Shown here: piece after piece, positions 5,531 to 6,418 of the stretch
How positions within the stretch are numbered: position 1 is the stretch's first letter
Layout: every line of letters starts with the position of its first letter
Assembly: GCA_900552705.1 (NCBI GenBank)
Contig: USAX01000110.1
Location: 1 to 6,418, forward strand
Reading direction: 5' to 3'
DNA length: 6,418 bases
Origin: an uncultured Collinsella sp.
GTDB taxonomy: Bacteria > Actinomycetota > Coriobacteriia > Coriobacteriales > Coriobacteriaceae
Notes under the pieces: model-generated
Seen by the model: only the letters and a program-made list of their open reading frames with translations
Database searches by the model: none
Told to the model about the DNA's origin: nothing
Translations under genes and position numbers: made by a program

Positions 5531-6175
5531 TTACTTAAACGTAACGTTAACATCGACATCGTCGCCGCATAGGGCTTTGACCTGTTTTTCGATCAGACCA
5601 CGGGCTCTGTCATCAGATTCTTTGAGCATATTGCTCTCTTTGACCTTCTTGGTCTGCTCTTTCTTAGCCTGTTTCAACAAACCGTTCAGATCGTCTGTAC
5701 TCACTTGATTCCAGTTCAGAAAACCATTGTCCTCAACATATTTCTTCAGTGTATTGGGGTCTGTTGAGAAAGAGGTAATTTCCGAGTGAGGCAATGTAAC
5801 CTTTACGCTCTTGACCTCTGAGCTCTTGTCGTTCATATCAACCCGCTTGATTTCAGTCTTCACTTTATCGGCATTGATCCCGATGTCAGCCTTGCCGTCA
5901 ATCGTTGCGACATATCGCTTAGACGTAAAGGGGTTTTCCCACCCAAGCGGATTCCCCGCTTCGTCAATTGAGAGCAGCTGCGTGAAGTTATATTCGTACG
6001 TCACGAGCTTTACGACCGGAGTAATCTCCTCACGAATCGAATCATCGGTGATCGTTGTGGGATTACGCGTCAAATACATCCAGATGCACCCGGCAGTCGC
6101 CACGGCTGTAACGGCCAGCAAACCGCCAAAGACAAGCTTTTGCGTTATTGTTGTAAACAAGTTAGTTTTTGCCAT
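5531..6175 (-). CDS. DUF4230-family membrane-anchored protein
   Basis: A 214-residue protein with one N-terminal membrane helix (about residues 14-35, QKLVFGGLLAVTAVATAGCI onward) and an external, lysine-rich soluble domain. The start of that domain, REEITPVVKLVTYEYNFTQL, matches the DUF4230 pattern (an [IL]-x-[PV]-x-x-[ELK]-L-x-[ST]-x-[ER]-Y-x-[YF] type segment). Function unknown. ATG 6175 is preferred over in-frame ATGs at 6247, 6232 and 6223. GAAAGG lies 9 nt upstream, and the longer N-terminus (acidic, then basic) lacks any ribosome binding site and would put charged residues ahead of the signal anchor. Cys30 sits in TAGC, but the following residues IWMYL are hydrophobic, so I read a transmembrane anchor and not a lipoprotein. 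It is the first gene of a two-gene operon with the EcsC-family gene. Composition is less GC-rich than the core block. Confidence 0.8.
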   Translation of the reverse strand: MAKTNLFTTITQKLVFGGLLAVTAVATAGCIWMYLTRNPTTITDDSIREEITPVVKLVTYEYNFTQLLSIDEAGNPLGWENPFTSKRYVATIDGKADIGINADKVKTEIKRVDMNDKSSEVKSVKVTLPHSEITSFSTDPNTLKKYVEDNGFLNWNQVSTDDLNGLLKQAKKEQTKKVKESNMLKESDDRARGLIEKQVKALCGDDVDVNVTFK

Positions 6176-6266
6176 CCTGTTTCGCCTTTCTTTTATTAGC
6201 TCGACTTTTCCATCATCTTCCATCGTGCGCATGGCTGCACGAATCATTCTGTCGACGGCTTAATGC

Positions 6267-6297
6267 AAAACGCGACCGTTCGGAGAAAACGGTCGCG
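6267..6297 (-). terminator. Intrinsic terminator of the partial gene at the right edge
   Basis: CGCGACCGTT (6271-6280) pairs with AACGGTCGCG (6288-6297) in a perfect 10-bp stem with a 7-nt loop. On the minus strand it is followed by TTTT (6270-6267). It sits 23 nt after the stop of the minus-strand gene that enters from the right, and upstream of the DUF4230 gene, so the DUF4230-EcsC pair should have its own promoter within about 6176-6266. I cannot identify a convincing one. Confidence 0.85.
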
Positions 6298-6319
6298 CTC
6301 TCTTTCCTATTCCCGCGAA

Positions 6320-6418
6320 TTATTCCTTGACACTGTAACTCGATACTGTCGGTGCAACCCTCGAAGCGTCAACCTCGCTCATTACCTCAAACTTCACCTT
6401 CTCGCCAGGCGCCCAGGC
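6320..6418 (-). CDS. C-terminal end of an unidentified minus-strand gene
   Basis: The last 32 codons of a gene that begins beyond the window edge. The visible tail begins AWAPGEKVKFEV, includes MSEVDASRVAPTV and ends SSYSVKE at a TAA (6320-6322). A well-placed terminator follows, which supports real coding. The alternating hydrophobic and polar residues suggest a beta-strand-rich domain, but the family cannot be identified from this fragment. Confidence 0.65.
   Translation of the reverse strand, partial: AWAPGEKVKFEVMSEVDASRVAPTVSSYSVKE

Noticed and set aside
6083..6092. Lipoprotein signal (TAGC around Cys30) in the DUF4230 protein
   Set aside because: Position -3 is Thr instead of Leu or similar, and the residues after the cysteine remain hydrophobic, which fits a transmembrane anchor better.

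Overview
The window looks like a chromosomal stretch of a high-GC gut actinobacterium of the Coriobacteriia, most likely Collinsella or a close relative. This is inferred from GC-rich codon use in the core genes, the form of the Spx/ArsC-like and TrmL proteins, and a palindrome of a type I associate with this group. No rRNA or other marker gene is present, so the assignment is tentative.

Layout. Positions 1-24 may be the tail of an upstream gene. Positions 25-308 hold no gene I can support. A small, comparatively AT-rich islet follows, with a minus-strand gene for a 106-residue membrane protein resembling DUF3784 (309-629) and a decayed minus-strand stretch that may be an IS30-type transposase remnant (about 675-866). 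A plus-strand core block follows: a flavodoxin-fold reductase with an iron-sulfur-flavoprotein-like cysteine cluster (964-1587); a highly structured intergenic region (1592-1763); a small Spx/ArsC-family protein without the usual active-site cysteine (1774-2115); a COG0523/CobW G3E GTPase (2202-3332) closed by a strong intrinsic terminator; and a TrmL-type tRNA 2'-O-methyltransferase with an unusual internal insertion (3428-4027). A palindrome overlaps the trmL stop codon and separates it from a convergent minus-strand pair. That pair is a membrane-anchored DUF4230 protein (5531-6175) followed almost without gap by an EcsC-family protein (4131-5519). Upstream of it, a minus-strand terminator (6267-6297) ends another gene, of which only the last 32 codons are in the window (6320-6418).

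The most unusual signal is the 186-nt gap between the reductase and the Spx/ArsC-like gene. Its ends can form a 21-bp uninterrupted stem (four G-U pairs). Inside it nests a second stem of 13 pairs in 14 positions, which opens on a junction of three hairpins. The strand left in the P1/P2 internal loop can pair with a junction strand as a pseudoknot. The 3' arm of the outer stem also forms a perfect 9-bp hairpin ending 10 nt before the downstream ATG, and the two pairings are mutually exclusive. This is the architecture of a cis-acting switch (riboswitch or other leader), although a stand-alone ncRNA or a mobile palindromic element is not excluded.

The genes do not form one obvious pathway. The reductase, the Spx/ArsC-like protein and the CobW-type metallochaperone are loosely compatible with redox and metal homeostasis; TrmL is translation housekeeping; DUF4230-EcsC is a two-gene envelope operon of unknown function.
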